Shown piece by piece: positions 25,700-34,736 of a DNA stretch of 64,000 nt. Origin of the DNA: Dyella_B sp035503745 (GTDB taxonomy: Bacteria > Pseudomonadota > Gammaproteobacteria > Xanthomonadales > Rhodanobacteraceae). A program made the position numbers and the translations under genes. The notes under the pieces were generated by a model, which saw only the letters and a list, made by a program, of their open reading frames with translations, was not told the DNA's origin and did no database searches. How positions within the stretch are numbered: the first letter of the stretch is position 1; each line of letters begins with the position of its first letter. The stretch covers positions 1 to 64,000 of the forward strand of contig NZ_DATJTC010000010.1 of the NCBI RefSeq assembly GCF_035503745.1. The letters run 5' to 3'.

Positions 25700-27936
25700 G
25701 CGGAGAAGCCGGGCACGTTGTCGAATTTAAGCGACTCGTAATACTGCAGCGAGTGCTGCGGCGGCGCGAAGCCGGCCGGCAGCGGCAGGCCGGATTTGCT
25801 TTGGAAGTAGGCGATGCACGCGTCGCGCCACCATTGCGCTTCCTTTTCCTGGATCGCCAGGAACGCTGCCGTCTGCTGATAGCGTTGCGGATCGATATAG
25901 CCGTCCAGACGCGCCCAGGTCTGGCGCATCTGCTTGACGTCTTCAACGCCCTGCGTGTAGTGCGCCACCAGTTCGTACCACAGCGTGTGGCCCGAGCGCA
26001 TGCGGTAGTCCCAGGGCACGTGGTGGAACCACAGCAGCAAATTTTCCGGTGTTTGCTTTACGTCGTTAAATTGCGCGGCGACCGGCGGCGCGTACTGATC
26101 GACCGCATCGCTGCCGCTGCGGGTGCGATCGAAGCCGATGCCGTTGCGGTCGGCACGGTTGTAGTAGACCGGACGCCAGTCGGCGCGTGCTTCGCTGGCA
26201 TCCCATGGTGCCGGCCCGTAGTGATGGCCGGGCCCCATCTGATGATGCAGCCCCAGCGGGGTCATGTAGTCGACCGCCGCTTCGCGCGAACCCATCATCA
26301 TGTCCACGACCGGATGGATGAAAGCGTCGTCGTTGCTGAAGGTCATGCGCACCCATTCCTCGGCGATGGCGCGCGAGGAGAGGTCGGGGTTCCACGCAAG
26401 CCGGCCGAACACGTACCAGTTGGCCTGGTTGAAGATCGATCCGCACCAGTTGCGGTCGGTGCCGATGTTCGCCACGCCCGCCATGCCGGTCAGCGTCTGG
26501 CCATCCAGCGAACCCTCGATCACCTTGGCTACGGTCGAGCCCTTGCCGTGCGTCATGGTGTCGGCGCGCAGCACTTCCTCGAACAGCGGGCCCAGGTACA
26601 CCAGGTGCGTGGCAAAGCCCAGGTATTCCTTGGTGATCTCCAGCTCCATCATCATCGGCGTCTTGGGCATGGCGCCGAACAACGGGCTGAAGGGTTCGCG
26701 CGGCTGGAAATCGATCGGTCCGTTCTTGGTTTGCAGCAGCACATTGGGGCGAAACTGCCCGTCGAGCGGCTTGAATTCGTCATAGGCCTGCTTGGCGCGG
26801 TCTTCGTTGCTGGGCGAGTAGACGAACGTTCGCCACATCACCACGCCGCCGTGCGGGGCCAGGGCGTCGGCCAGCATGTTGGCGCCATCGGCGTGCGTGC
26901 GCTTGTAGTCCTGCGGACCGGGCTGGCCTTCGGAGTTGGCCTTGACCAGGAAACCGCCGAAATCGGGGATCAGCTTGTAGATCTCATCGGCCTTGTTCCG
27001 CCACCACTGCCGTACCTGCGGATCGAGCGGATCGGCGGTCTTCAACCCTCCGATCTCCATCGGCGCGCTGAAGCGGGCGCTGATGTAGACGCGAATGCCA
27101 TACGGGCGGAACACGTCGGCCAACGCGGCGACTTTTTGCAGATAGCGCGGTGTGAGAATTTCCGCGCCGGCATTGACGTTGTTGACCACCGTGCCATTGA
27201 TGCCGATCGAGGCGTTGGCGCGGGCGTAGTCGGTGTAGCGCGGATCGCGCCAGTCGGGCAGCTTCCACCAATCCCAGATCGACGCGCCCGCGTAGCCGCG
27301 TTCCACCTGGCCGTTGAGGTAATCCCAGTGATCGAGCACACGCAGTTTCAGGCGCGGTGCGTCATGCAGGTCCAGGTGCTCGATCGATTGGGCGGTCTGC
27401 AGCAGGCGCAGGAATCGGAATGCGCCGTATAGCGCACCCACGTCGCTGTTGCCGACGATGGCGGTTGCCGGATGGCCATCGACGACCACGCTGCGGATCA
27501 GATAGCCCTCCTTGCCCAGGGATCGGGTGTCCAGTTGCAGATGCTGGATCAGCGGCGAGGAAGCCGGGGTGCCGATGAGGATGGCACCGTCGCGGGTGAC
27601 GGAATCGGACACCGCAGGCGCCCGACCCAGCAGCCCGCCCAGGCCGCGCAGCAGTTCCTGCCGGGTGACGGTTTGCGTGGGCGAGGCCGCGCCGAACACC
27701 AGCTGCGAGGCATGGCTTCGATAGGCCGCTGCCTGCTGTGCCGGCAGCGGTCGATAGCGCAGCCACAGGTCGTAGCCATCCTCGGCGTGCGCGGAGCCTG
27801 CGAAGAGGGCGAACAGGGCCACCGCCATCGCCGCTGCGAGGATGCGCCAGATGGGCGTGGCCAACGCGGACCTGCCGCGCCTGGCGTTGTCATGCCGTGC
27901 GCCTGTTACCGCTAACATGTGTAAAAATGCGTTCAT
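25693..27936 (-). CDS. aguA: GH67 alpha-glucuronidase
   Basis: This enzyme releases (4-O-methyl)glucuronic acid from the non-reducing end of aldouronic acids made from glucuronoxylan. It is about 747 residues with a late signal segment (ILAAAMAVALFALFAGSAHA). GH67 features are GYDLWLRYRPL at the mature start, WDYLNGQVERGYAGASIWDW in the N-terminal part, GGFLVKANSEGQPGPQDY with the catalytic region, and the C-terminal WFHHVPWDYRMRSG. The start is uncertain: ATG at 27936 is used, ATG at 27918 is possible, and the frame stays open to 28026. An operator of the xylan regulon (27904-27917) overlaps the start region. First gene of the six-gene unit that ends with uxuB. Confidence 0.93.
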   Translation of the reverse strand: MNAFLHMLAVTGARHDNARRGRSALATPIWRILAAAMAVALFALFAGSAHAEDGYDLWLRYRPLPAQQAAAYRSHASQLVFGAASPTQTVTRQELLRGLGGLLGRAPAVSDSVTRDGAILIGTPASSPLIQHLQLDTRSLGKEGYLIRSVVVDGHPATAIVGNSDVGALYGAFRFLRLLQTAQSIEHLDLHDAPRLKLRVLDHWDYLNGQVERGYAGASIWDWWKLPDWRDPRYTDYARANASIGINGTVVNNVNAGAEILTPRYLQKVAALADVFRPYGIRVYISARFSAPMEIGGLKTADPLDPQVRQWWRNKADEIYKLIPDFGGFLVKANSEGQPGPQDYKRTHADGANMLADALAPHGGVVMWRTFVYSPSNEDRAKQAYDEFKPLDGQFRPNVLLQTKNGPIDFQPREPFSPLFGAMPKTPMMMELEITKEYLGFATHLVYLGPLFEEVLRADTMTHGKGSTVAKVIEGSLDGQTLTGMAGVANIGTDRNWCGSIFNQANWYVFGRLAWNPDLSSRAIAEEWVRMTFSNDDAFIHPVVDMMMGSREAAVDYMTPLGLHHQMGPGHHYGPAPWDASEARADWRPVYYNRADRNGIGFDRTRSGSDAVDQYAPPVAAQFNDVKQTPENLLLWFHHVPWDYRMRSGHTLWYELVAHYTQGVEDVKQMRQTWARLDGYIDPQRYQQTAAFLAIQEKEAQWWRDACIAYFQSKSGLPLPAGFAPPQHSLQYYESLKFDNVPGFSAW
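27904..27917 (+). promoter_or_regulatory. LacI-type operator at the start of aguA
   Basis: TGTTACCGCTAACA differs by one base in the centre from the TAGCGCTA core of the other three sites. It lies directly downstream of the candidate aguA start codons and about 110 bases upstream of the divergent lacI-type gene, so it could control both, including autoregulation. Confidence 0.6.
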
Positions 27937-28025
27937 ATCCGGTCCGAAGTCACGGCTGATATCGATTTGCGAAGCGACCGCGCGATGATGACGATGGTCG
28001 CGGCCCCACGTGAAGGAAAACGGCA

Positions 28026-29105
28026 TTGAAGAAGACAGGCAGGAAATCGGTTCGCCGCAAGGGCTTCGCTGTCACCATCGACGAAGTGGCATCGCTGGCC
28101 AAGGTATCGCCGATGACGGTGTCGCGCGTCATCAACGGCCATAGCAAGGTGCGCGACACCACCCGCGAGCGGGTGATGCAGGCGGTGCAGGAGCTGGGCT
28201 ACATCCCCAACTTGGCCGCCAGTTCGCTGGCCGCCGCGCAGGACGCCCGCATCGCGCTGATCTACACCAACCCCAGCGCGGCCTACCTGCGCGAACTGCT
28301 GCTCGGTGCGCTGCACAGCGCCGCGCGCGCGGCGGCGCAACTGGTGATCGACGACTGGGACGAGCTCGACGCCGGCGGCGAGCGCAAGGCTGCGCGGGCG
28401 CTGGCCAGGGGCGTGGCCGGCGTGATCCTGCCGCCGCCCTTGTGCGAATCCAAGGCGGTGATCGAGGAACTGGTCGGCGCCGGCGTACCGGTGGTGGCGA
28501 TCGCGTCGGGACGGTTCAATCACGACATCTCCAGCGTGCGCATCGACGATTTCCTCGCCAGCAAGGAAGTGACCGATTACCTCATCAAGATGGGCCATAC
28601 GCGCATCGGCTTCATCAAGGGCCATCCCAACCAGACGGCCAGTACGCGGCGCTACGAAGGGTATCAGGCGGCCCTGAAGGACGCCGGCATCGCGCCGGAT
28701 GCGGCGCTGGTGCAGCAGGGCTACTTTACCTACCGTTCGGCGCTGCCCGCGGTGGAAAAGTTGCTCGCCCTGCGCAAGCCGCCCACTGCGATCTTCGCCA
28801 GCAACGACGACATGGCGGCCGCGGCGATCTCGGTCGCACACCGGCGCGGGTTGGACGTGCCGCGCGATCTTTCCATCGTGGGTTTCGACGACACCTCGGC
28901 CGCCACCACCGTGTGGCCGGAGCTGACCACGGTGCGCCAGCCGATTTCGACCATGGCCGATTCGGCGCTGGAGATCTTGCTGCGCACCATCCGCCGCAAG
29001 GAAAACGACACCAAGGTGGTGGTTGACCAGGTGGTCGCGCACCAGCTGATTCTGCGCGATTCGGTCGCCGCCCCCGCGCCCGCGGGCAAGTCGCCGGGCG
29101 GATGA
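28026..29105 (+). CDS. LacI-family transcriptional regulator of the xylan locus
   Basis: A 359-residue LacI/GalR repressor. The helix-turn-helix is at about residues 15-40 (VTIDEVASLAKVSPMTVSRV then INGHSKVRD), the hinge helix segment follows (LGYIPNLAASSLA), and the periplasmic-binding-protein-like effector domain includes AIFASNDDMAAAAISVAHRR and DLSIVGFDDTSAATTVWPEL. The start is a TTG at 28026 with AAGGA about nine bases upstream; no suitable ATG lies nearby. It is divergent from aguA and is the obvious candidate to bind the TAGCGCTA palindromes before the receptor gene, exuT, aguA and xylB. It is likely a XylR-type repressor, but the effector (xylose, xylobiose or glucuronate) cannot be read from sequence. 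Confidence 0.92.
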   Translation: MKKTGRKSVRRKGFAVTIDEVASLAKVSPMTVSRVINGHSKVRDTTRERVMQAVQELGYIPNLAASSLAAAQDARIALIYTNPSAAYLRELLLGALHSAARAAAQLVIDDWDELDAGGERKAARALARGVAGVILPPPLCESKAVIEELVGAGVPVVAIASGRFNHDISSVRIDDFLASKEVTDYLIKMGHTRIGFIKGHPNQTASTRRYEGYQAALKDAGIAPDAALVQQGYFTYRSALPAVEKLLALRKPPTAIFASNDDMAAAAISVAHRRGLDVPRDLSIVGFDDTSAATTVWPELTTVRQPISTMADSALEILLRTIRRKENDTKVVVDQVVAHQLILRDSVAAPAPAGKSPGG

Positions 29106-29163
29106 ATCACCCGGCGTGGCCCAGCGGGCGGTCACGGCATCGTCGGTGCGGCAGCGCATCGGG

Positions 29164-30597
29164 CTAGCCTTCCATGTGTTCCAGTTCCTTGCCGCGCGTT
29201 TCGTGCACGCAGCGCCGCACGAAAAACACCGAAACCACCGCCGCCGCCGCGTATATCCCGTAGGCGCCGGCCAGGCCGATGCTTGCCAGCAGAATCGGAA
29301 ACGTGACGGTGATGGCGAAGTTCGACGTCCATTGCGCGGCGCCGGCCACCGCCAGGCCCGAGCCGCGGATCTGGTTGGGAAACATCTCGCCCAGCATCAC
29401 CCACATCACCGGGCCCCACGACATGTTGAAGAAGATCACGTAGACGTTCGCCGCAACCAGTGCCAGCGTACCCATGGCGTGCGATAGCGCGAGCTTACCG
29501 TGCGCATCGATGCTGCCGTTGGCAAACGCGACGGTGACCAGGATCAGCGACACCGCCATGCCGAGGGAGCCGACCCACAGCAGGGGCTTGCGGCCGACCT
29601 TGTCGATCAGCAGCACTGCGATCAGGCAAGCGCCGATGCTCAGCGCACCGGAAAGCACATTGGTCAGCAGCGCGTCGTTTTCGGAAAAACCCACCGCCTG
29701 CCACAGCACCGCGCCGTAGTAGAAGACCACGTTGATGCCAACCAGCTGCTGGAAGGTGGCCAGGCCGATACCGACCCACACGATAGGGCGCAGTTTGCCG
29801 CTGACCTTGTCCCGCAGGTCCGACAGGCGCGGGCGATGCCGGTCCTGCGCCAGCGAGTCGCGGATCTGGGCGAGCTTGGCCTGTGCCTGGTCATCGCCGT
29901 AAAGACGGCTCAACACGTTGGCCGCGTCGCCGTCGCGCTTGCGCACCACCAGGTAGCGGGGGCTTTCGGGAATAAACAGCAGCGATACGAAAAACAGCGC
30001 CGATGGCAGCACCTGTACCCAAAACATCCAGCGCCATGCGGCCCGGTCCAGCCATAGTGCGTCGGTCGATGCGCCGGCCGCCTTGGCCAGGAGATAATTG
30101 CTCAAGAACGCACAGAACAAGCCGCTGATGATGGCGATCTGCTGCACCGTCGCCAGGCGTCCGCGATAGCGCGCCGACGCCACTTCCGCGATGTAGGCCG
30201 GCGCGATCACGCTGGCCGCCCCCACCGCCAGGCCGCCGACGATGCGCGCGGCGACGAACAGCGATGCGCCGGTCGCCGCGCCCGCGCCCAGCGCCGAAAA
30301 CAGGAACAGCACGGCCGACACGATCAGTACCGCGCGCCGTCCCCAGCGGTCGGCTTCGCGTCCGGCGAAAAATGCGCCGAGCGCGCAGCCGAGCAAAACG
30401 GAAGCGACTTCGAAGCCGATGGCGGTATCGCTGGAATGGAACGCGGTCTTCAAGCCCTCCACGGTTCCATTGATCACGCCGCTGTCGAAGCCGAACAGGA
30501 ATCCGCCCAGTGTGGCGACGCAACTGATCTGCACGATAAGCCGCGTGTTCTCTCCCTCGCGCGCAGGCAGTGCGCGGTCGAGCACGATGTCGTTCAT
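29164..30597 (-). CDS. xylE: Sugar porter family MFS transporter, XylE-like D-xylose:H+ symporter
   Basis: A 477-residue transporter with about twelve hydrophobic spans and classic sugar-porter signatures: LGGFLFGFDSGVINGT in TM1, GREADRWGRRAVLIVSAVLF between TM2 and TM3, the cytoplasmic FIPESPRYLVVRKRDG loop, and the TM7 motif QQLVGINVVFYYGAVLWQ. It imports a monosaccharide, most likely D-xylose, given xylA and xylB directly upstream in the same direction. The gap to xylA is 117 bases and has a GC-rich hairpin at about 30681-30698 but no T run. It converges with the lacI-type gene. Confidence 0.88.
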   Translation of the reverse strand: MNDIVLDRALPAREGENTRLIVQISCVATLGGFLFGFDSGVINGTVEGLKTAFHSSDTAIGFEVASVLLGCALGAFFAGREADRWGRRAVLIVSAVLFLFSALGAGAATGASLFVAARIVGGLAVGAASVIAPAYIAEVASARYRGRLATVQQIAIISGLFCAFLSNYLLAKAAGASTDALWLDRAAWRWMFWVQVLPSALFFVSLLFIPESPRYLVVRKRDGDAANVLSRLYGDDQAQAKLAQIRDSLAQDRHRPRLSDLRDKVSGKLRPIVWVGIGLATFQQLVGINVVFYYGAVLWQAVGFSENDALLTNVLSGALSIGACLIAVLLIDKVGRKPLLWVGSLGMAVSLILVTVAFANGSIDAHGKLALSHAMGTLALVAANVYVIFFNMSWGPVMWVMLGEMFPNQIRGSGLAVAGAAQWTSNFAITVTFPILLASIGLAGAYGIYAAAAVVSVFFVRRCVHETRGKELEHMEG

Positions 30598-30714
30598 GCC
30601 GCTGTTCCCCTCATGTCCATGTTTTTATGTCCCCGATGGGTGTGTTTTATCGCGATCCATCGCACACCCGTTGCGCGCTTCCCCGAGCATGCCCGGGGAG
30701 GCGCCATGCCGGCG

Positions 30715-32052
30715 TCAAAGCGCGAGATACTGATTGATCAGGTTCTCGTAGCGCTCCTGCTTGCCGCTGCGCTTGGCCGGTTCGCCGTTTTTCACGGCCA
30801 GTGCGTGCAGATCGGCCAGGCTGAGCTTACCCTGCGCGAAGTCGCGTCCGGCGCCCTGGTCGAAGCTGGCGTAGCGGTCGGTGCGCCACTGTTCCCACGG
30901 CGACTTGGTCAACAACGCATGCGCCACTTCCAGGCCGCGCGCGAACGCATCCATACCGCCGATGTGCGACAGGAACAGATCGTCCGCGTCGGTGGATTCG
31001 CGGCGCACCTTGGCGTCGAAATTCAGGCCGCCGGGCGCGAGCCCGCCCTGGCGCAGCACCACCATCATCGCGCCGACGGTGTCGTACAGGTCGGTGGGGA
31101 ACTGGTCGGTGTCCCAGCCGTTCTGTGCGTTGCCGCGGTTGGCATCGATGCTGCCCAGGATGCCGTGGTCGGAGGCGACCTGCAGATCGTGCTCGAAGGT
31201 ATGGCCGGCCAGCGTGGCGTGGTTGGCTTCGATGTTGAGCTTGAAATCCTTCTCCAGGCCGTGCGCTTGCAGAAAGCCGGCGACGGTGGAGGAATCGAAG
31301 TCGTATTGGTGCTTCATCGGCTCCATCGGCTTGGGCTCGATCAGGAAATTGCCCTTGAAGCCGATGCTGCGGCCGTAGTCGCGCGCCATGGTCAGGAACC
31401 GCGCGAAATGATCGAGTTCGCGCTTCATCTGCGTGTTGTGCAGCGACGCATAGCCTTCGCGGCCGCCCCAGAACACGTAGTTTTCGCCGCCGAGTTCGAC
31501 CGTCGCATCCAGCGCGGCCTTGATCTGCACGCCCGCGCGCGCAACCACGGCGAAATCCGGATTGGTCGCCGCACCGTTCATGTAGCGCGGATGGCTGAAC
31601 AGGTTCGCCGTGCCCCACAGCAGCTTCACGCCGCTGGCCTGCTGGCGCTCCTTGGCGAGCGCGACCATGTGCTTGAGGTTCTTCTCGTATTCGCCGATGT
31701 CATCGGCATCGGGCGCAAGGTCGATGTCGTGGAAGCAGTAATAGGGCACGCCGAGCTTGGTGAAGAATTCGAACGCCGCATCGACCTTCGCTTCGGCGCG
31801 CGCGATCGGCGTCGCCTGGGCATCCCAGGGATAGTTGCGCGTGCCCGGGCCGAACGGATCGTGCCCGGCGTTGCAGAAGCTGTGCCAGTAGCACACTGCG
31901 AAACGCAGGTGCTCGGCCATGGTCTTGTCACCGATCTTGCGGTTGGCCTCGTAGTGCTTGAAAGCCAGCGGGTTGTCCGAGTGGCGGCCTTCGAAGGGGA
32001 TGCGGCCGATGCCGGGGAAATATTCGCGTTTTCCGATGAAGGGAGTGCTCAT
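30715..32052 (-). CDS. xylA: Xylose isomerase
   Basis: A 445-residue class II xylose isomerase (D-xylose to D-xylulose), the same length class as E. coli XylA (440). The N-terminal segment REYFPGIGRIPFEGRHSDNP is characteristic. Metal and substrate ligands lie in YVFWGGREGYASLHN (first Glu), KLNIEANHATLAGHTFEHDL (Glu and His), LGSIDANRGN and LNFDAKVRRESTD. Transcribed with xylB upstream (60-base gap) and xylE downstream. The operator before xylB probably controls all three. Confidence 0.97.
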   Translation of the reverse strand: MSTPFIGKREYFPGIGRIPFEGRHSDNPLAFKHYEANRKIGDKTMAEHLRFAVCYWHSFCNAGHDPFGPGTRNYPWDAQATPIARAEAKVDAAFEFFTKLGVPYYCFHDIDLAPDADDIGEYEKNLKHMVALAKERQQASGVKLLWGTANLFSHPRYMNGAATNPDFAVVARAGVQIKAALDATVELGGENYVFWGGREGYASLHNTQMKRELDHFARFLTMARDYGRSIGFKGNFLIEPKPMEPMKHQYDFDSSTVAGFLQAHGLEKDFKLNIEANHATLAGHTFEHDLQVASDHGILGSIDANRGNAQNGWDTDQFPTDLYDTVGAMMVVLRQGGLAPGGLNFDAKVRRESTDADDLFLSHIGGMDAFARGLEVAHALLTKSPWEQWRTDRYASFDQGAGRDFAQGKLSLADLHALAVKNGEPAKRSGKQERYENLINQYLAL

Positions 32053-32112
32053 GACGTTTGAATCCTGATCGATGAATAAGTGGAGCCAAGGTGTCGCGAA
32101 TCAGAAGGCACG

Positions 32113-33615
32113 TTAGGGCTGGCGATTCGCGTAAAACGACGTGCTGCTTTCCAGGTGACGCAGAAACTGCCGGTAGTGATCGCGGTAGGCCGCGACGTTG
32201 TGTGCATCCGGCTGGGCCGAAAGCGCCGGATCAATAAGGACATGCTCGCGTGCGAGCGCGGCAAGGTCCGTGGATTGACGGTTGGCGCTTTGATACGCCC
32301 ACAGCGCCTGCAACGCGGCGCCGAAGGCGGCGCCTTCGGCCTGCACGGGCACTTGCACCGGCAACGCGAAAATATCGGCCACCATCTGCCGCCATGCGGC
32401 ACTGTGGCTGCCGCCGCCGGTCAGGCGGATGGCGTTGCATTGCATGCCTGCTTTGGACCACGCGTCGTAACCGTTGCGCAGCGCGTAGGTGGCGCCTTCC
32501 ATCGCCGCGCGATACGCATTGCCGCGCGTGAAGTTGGTCTGGTCCATGCCGTGCAGGCTGCCGCGTGCGAACGGAAGATCCGGCGTGCGCTCGCCATTGA
32601 GAAACGGCAGCATCACCAAGCCCGCCGCGCCGGGCGTGGTATCGGCCATCACGCCGTCGCCCTCGCGCGCGCTGAAGCCGAAGGCGCGCGCGACGGCTTC
32701 GGTGGCGACGGTGCAGTTCATCGTGCAGATCAGCGGCAGCCAGCCGCCGGTGGACGAGCAGAACGCCGCCCAGCCGGCATCATGGTCGATGACCGGACGA
32801 TCAGCATACGCGAACAGCGTGCCGGAGGTGCCCAGACTCACGCTCAACATGCCCGGCACGACATTGCCGGTGCCGATGGCGGCCATCATGTTGTCGCCGC
32901 CACCGGCGCAGACGTGCGCATCCCGGGGCAGGCCAAGTTCGTCGGCGATGGCGGGCGCGATGCGAAAGCTCGCATTCGCTTGGACCAGCGGCGGCAGGCA
33001 CGCGGCGAGATCGCGATCCGGATCGGTCGCGGCCAGCATCGCCGGCGACCAGCGCCGCGTGCGCACATCCAGCCAGCCGGTGCCCGAAGCATCGCCGTAT
33101 TCCATCCAGCGCTCGCCCGTGAGCCAGAAATTCACGTAGTCGTGCGGCAGCATGATGCTGGCCAACTGTTTGTAGACGTCTGGCCGGTGCTTGCGCGTCC
33201 ACGGCAGTTTCGACGCCGTGTAGCCGGTGAGAATCGGATTGCCGGCCAGTTCCACGCAACGTTGCGCGCCACCCGCGGCGGCCATGATCTGGTCGCATTC
33301 GCGCTGGGTGCTGGTGTCGCACCAGAGTTTGGCCGGAGCAAGCACCTTGCCGTTGGTGTCGACCGGCACAAAGCCGTGCTGCTGTCCGGATACACCGATG
33401 GCGACGATGCGCGCGCGCAAGGCGGCGTCCAGTTTCGCGAAGCAGGCGCGGATCGCGTCGATCCACCATTGTGCCTGCTGCTCGCGGCTGCCGTCGTCGC
33501 CGGCGAGCAGATCCAGCGCGTGACTGTGCGTGGCAAGCACCTGACGCGACGCCGCATCGTAAGCGACGAGCTTGACGCTCTGGGTGCCGACGTCGATTCC
33601 TGCCACAAGACTCAT
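32113..33615 (-). CDS. xylB: Xylulokinase
   Basis: A 500-residue FGGY-family kinase that phosphorylates D-xylulose to feed the pentose phosphate pathway. It opens with the ATP-binding motif LVAGIDVGTQSVKLVAYDAA, contains the substrate-binding VSGQQHGFVPVD and GGGDNMMAAIGTGNV, the phosphate motif SVSLGTSGTLFAY, and the C-terminal RLTGGGSHSAAWRQMVADIF. First gene of xylB-xylA-xylE. The operator palindrome TGTTAGCGCTACCA lies 20 bases upstream of its start, where a repressor would block transcription. Confidence 0.96.
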   Translation of the reverse strand: MSLVAGIDVGTQSVKLVAYDAASRQVLATHSHALDLLAGDDGSREQQAQWWIDAIRACFAKLDAALRARIVAIGVSGQQHGFVPVDTNGKVLAPAKLWCDTSTQRECDQIMAAAGGAQRCVELAGNPILTGYTASKLPWTRKHRPDVYKQLASIMLPHDYVNFWLTGERWMEYGDASGTGWLDVRTRRWSPAMLAATDPDRDLAACLPPLVQANASFRIAPAIADELGLPRDAHVCAGGGDNMMAAIGTGNVVPGMLSVSLGTSGTLFAYADRPVIDHDAGWAAFCSSTGGWLPLICTMNCTVATEAVARAFGFSAREGDGVMADTTPGAAGLVMLPFLNGERTPDLPFARGSLHGMDQTNFTRGNAYRAAMEGATYALRNGYDAWSKAGMQCNAIRLTGGGSHSAAWRQMVADIFALPVQVPVQAEGAAFGAALQALWAYQSANRQSTDLAALAREHVLIDPALSAQPDAHNVAAYRDHYRQFLRHLESSTSFYANRQP

Positions 33616-33634
33616 GGGTTATCCGCAGTAAAAA

Positions 33635-33648
33635 TGTTAGCGCTACCA
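33635..33648 (-). promoter_or_regulatory. LacI-type operator upstream of xylB
   Basis: The site reads TGTTAGCGCTACCA on the plus strand and TGGTAGCGCTAACA on the minus strand, the exact form of the XylR box reported in Xanthomonas. It ends 20 bases before the xylB start and places xylB-xylA-xylE in the same regulon as the receptor gene, exuT and aguA. Confidence 0.8.
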
Positions 33649-34001
33649 CTAAACTATCGGAGATAAGTCGCGCTGGCAAGAATAGTCGCGCGCGATTTGC
33701 GTGGAAGCCGATAAAAAAATGCGCGCACGTGATGGGCGCATTCGCGCGTTTCCATGTCGCGATGCAAAAAAGAAGGCGCCGCGGGAGGAAAGGTTTGCGC
33801 GTGTTTGGCGCGGCGAAAAACGACGCGACGATTCCGATCAAGCGAGGCCGCAAGCAAGCTGCACAAGCCGCGCAGGTTGCGATGGCGGCCATTGGATCGG
33901 CGCCGGCAGGGGAAATTTTTAGCGCTGCATTGCGCTGTCAAAACTTGTCGCGGTGCACCAAGTCACGCGGGTGCACGGAGGCTTTGACATGTTTGCCGCG
34001 A
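33649..34001. other. 353-bp intergenic stretch between xylB and the VTT-protein gene
   Basis: This stretch probably holds the xylB promoter on the minus strand. Short open frames on both strands are basic, repetitive in composition and without ribosome binding sites, so I call no gene. An isolated TTTTAGCGCTGCAT at about 33918 resembles half of the operator but is poorly placed. Confidence 0.5.
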
Positions 34002-34736
34002 TCAATGCGAAGGCGGCTTCTTGGGCGAGGGCTCCGCCGCTGCATGCCGCAAGGTGCGGACCCGATCGAACAGCAACGGTACCAGCGACAGCAAGGCCAG
34101 CGCGGCAAGCGGCCCGATCACGCCGGGATCGAACAACAGGCCCGGACCGATCCGCTGCCCGTGGCTGAAAGCCTGGCCCAGGCCGGCGCCCACGGATGTT
34201 TCGAATACGAGCATGATCGTGCCGCCCAGCCAGGTCGCGCCGAGGAATAGCCATAGCGGGCAGCGCAACCAGGCCAGCGCGACGGTGATGAGTCCGAACG
34301 GTGCCACCGGCACCAGGCGCAGGAACAGCGTATAGCTCACCGGATGCCGCTCGAAGCCATGGTGAAGCTTCTCGGCAATGGCGGGGGGATGCTTGCTGCC
34401 GGCGCCGAAGGCATAGCGGCTGGCCAGGAACAGGATCAGCGAGCCCAGCGTCAAGCCGATCGAGGAATAGGTGGTGCCCTCCACGACGCCGAAGGCGAAG
34501 CCGCCGGCAAGAATCAGCACGATGGTCACCGGAATGCCGGTGCAGGTCGCCAGCGTCAGCAGGCCGATGTAAAGCAGGCGGCTAAGCCACGGGTCGGCGT
34601 TGATGTGCGCGCGGACTTCCTGCTGGTGCGCCACCAGTTGTTCCGGATGCCATTGGTCGAACACGCCGGAAAAGGCCAGCACAATGCCCGCGGCGATCAG
34701 CAGCAGCAGCGGCAAGGCGGCGCGCAGGCGGTTCAA
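34002..34736 (-). CDS. VTT/DedA-like (TVP38/TMEM64 family) membrane protein
   Basis: A 244-residue inner-membrane protein of the VTT (SNARE-associated Golgi) superfamily, members of which act in lipid flipping or membrane homeostasis. It shows an N-terminal span (ALPLLLLIAAGIVLAF), the conserved region ATCTGIPVTIVLILAGGFAF with FGVVEGTTYSSIGLTLGS, the re-entrant motif ASRYAFG, and FLRLVPVAPFGLITVALA. The start is a TTG at 34736 that overlaps the deaminase stop as TTGA, so the two are coupled; the longer frame lies inside the deaminase gene. The C-terminus is Pro/Lys-rich. The substrate is unknown. Confidence 0.8.
   Translation of the reverse strand: MNRLRAALPLLLLIAAGIVLAFSGVFDQWHPEQLVAHQQEVRAHINADPWLSRLLYIGLLTLATCTGIPVTIVLILAGGFAFGVVEGTTYSSIGLTLGSLILFLASRYAFGAGSKHPPAIAEKLHHGFERHPVSYTLFLRLVPVAPFGLITVALAWLRCPLWLFLGATWLGGTIMLVFETSVGAGLGQAFSHGQRIGPGLLFDPGVIGPLAALALLSLVPLLFDRVRTLRHAAAEPSPKKPPSH

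Noticed and set aside
30681..30698. CCCCG-rich hairpin after xylA as a terminator
   Set aside because: It has a short stem and no T run on the minus strand, so it is not a convincing intrinsic terminator.
30436..32061. 541-codon plus-strand frame opposite xylA
   Set aside because: Shadow of xylA; no start signal and no domain.
33917..33930. TTTTAGCGCTGCAT as a fifth xylan operator
   Set aside because: Only the central AGCGCT and one arm match, and it lies close to the 3' end of a convergent unrelated gene rather than in front of a xylan gene.
33729..34250. 173-codon basic ORF downstream of xylB on the plus strand
   Set aside because: Runs antisense into the VTT-protein gene and is compositionally driven; no start signal.
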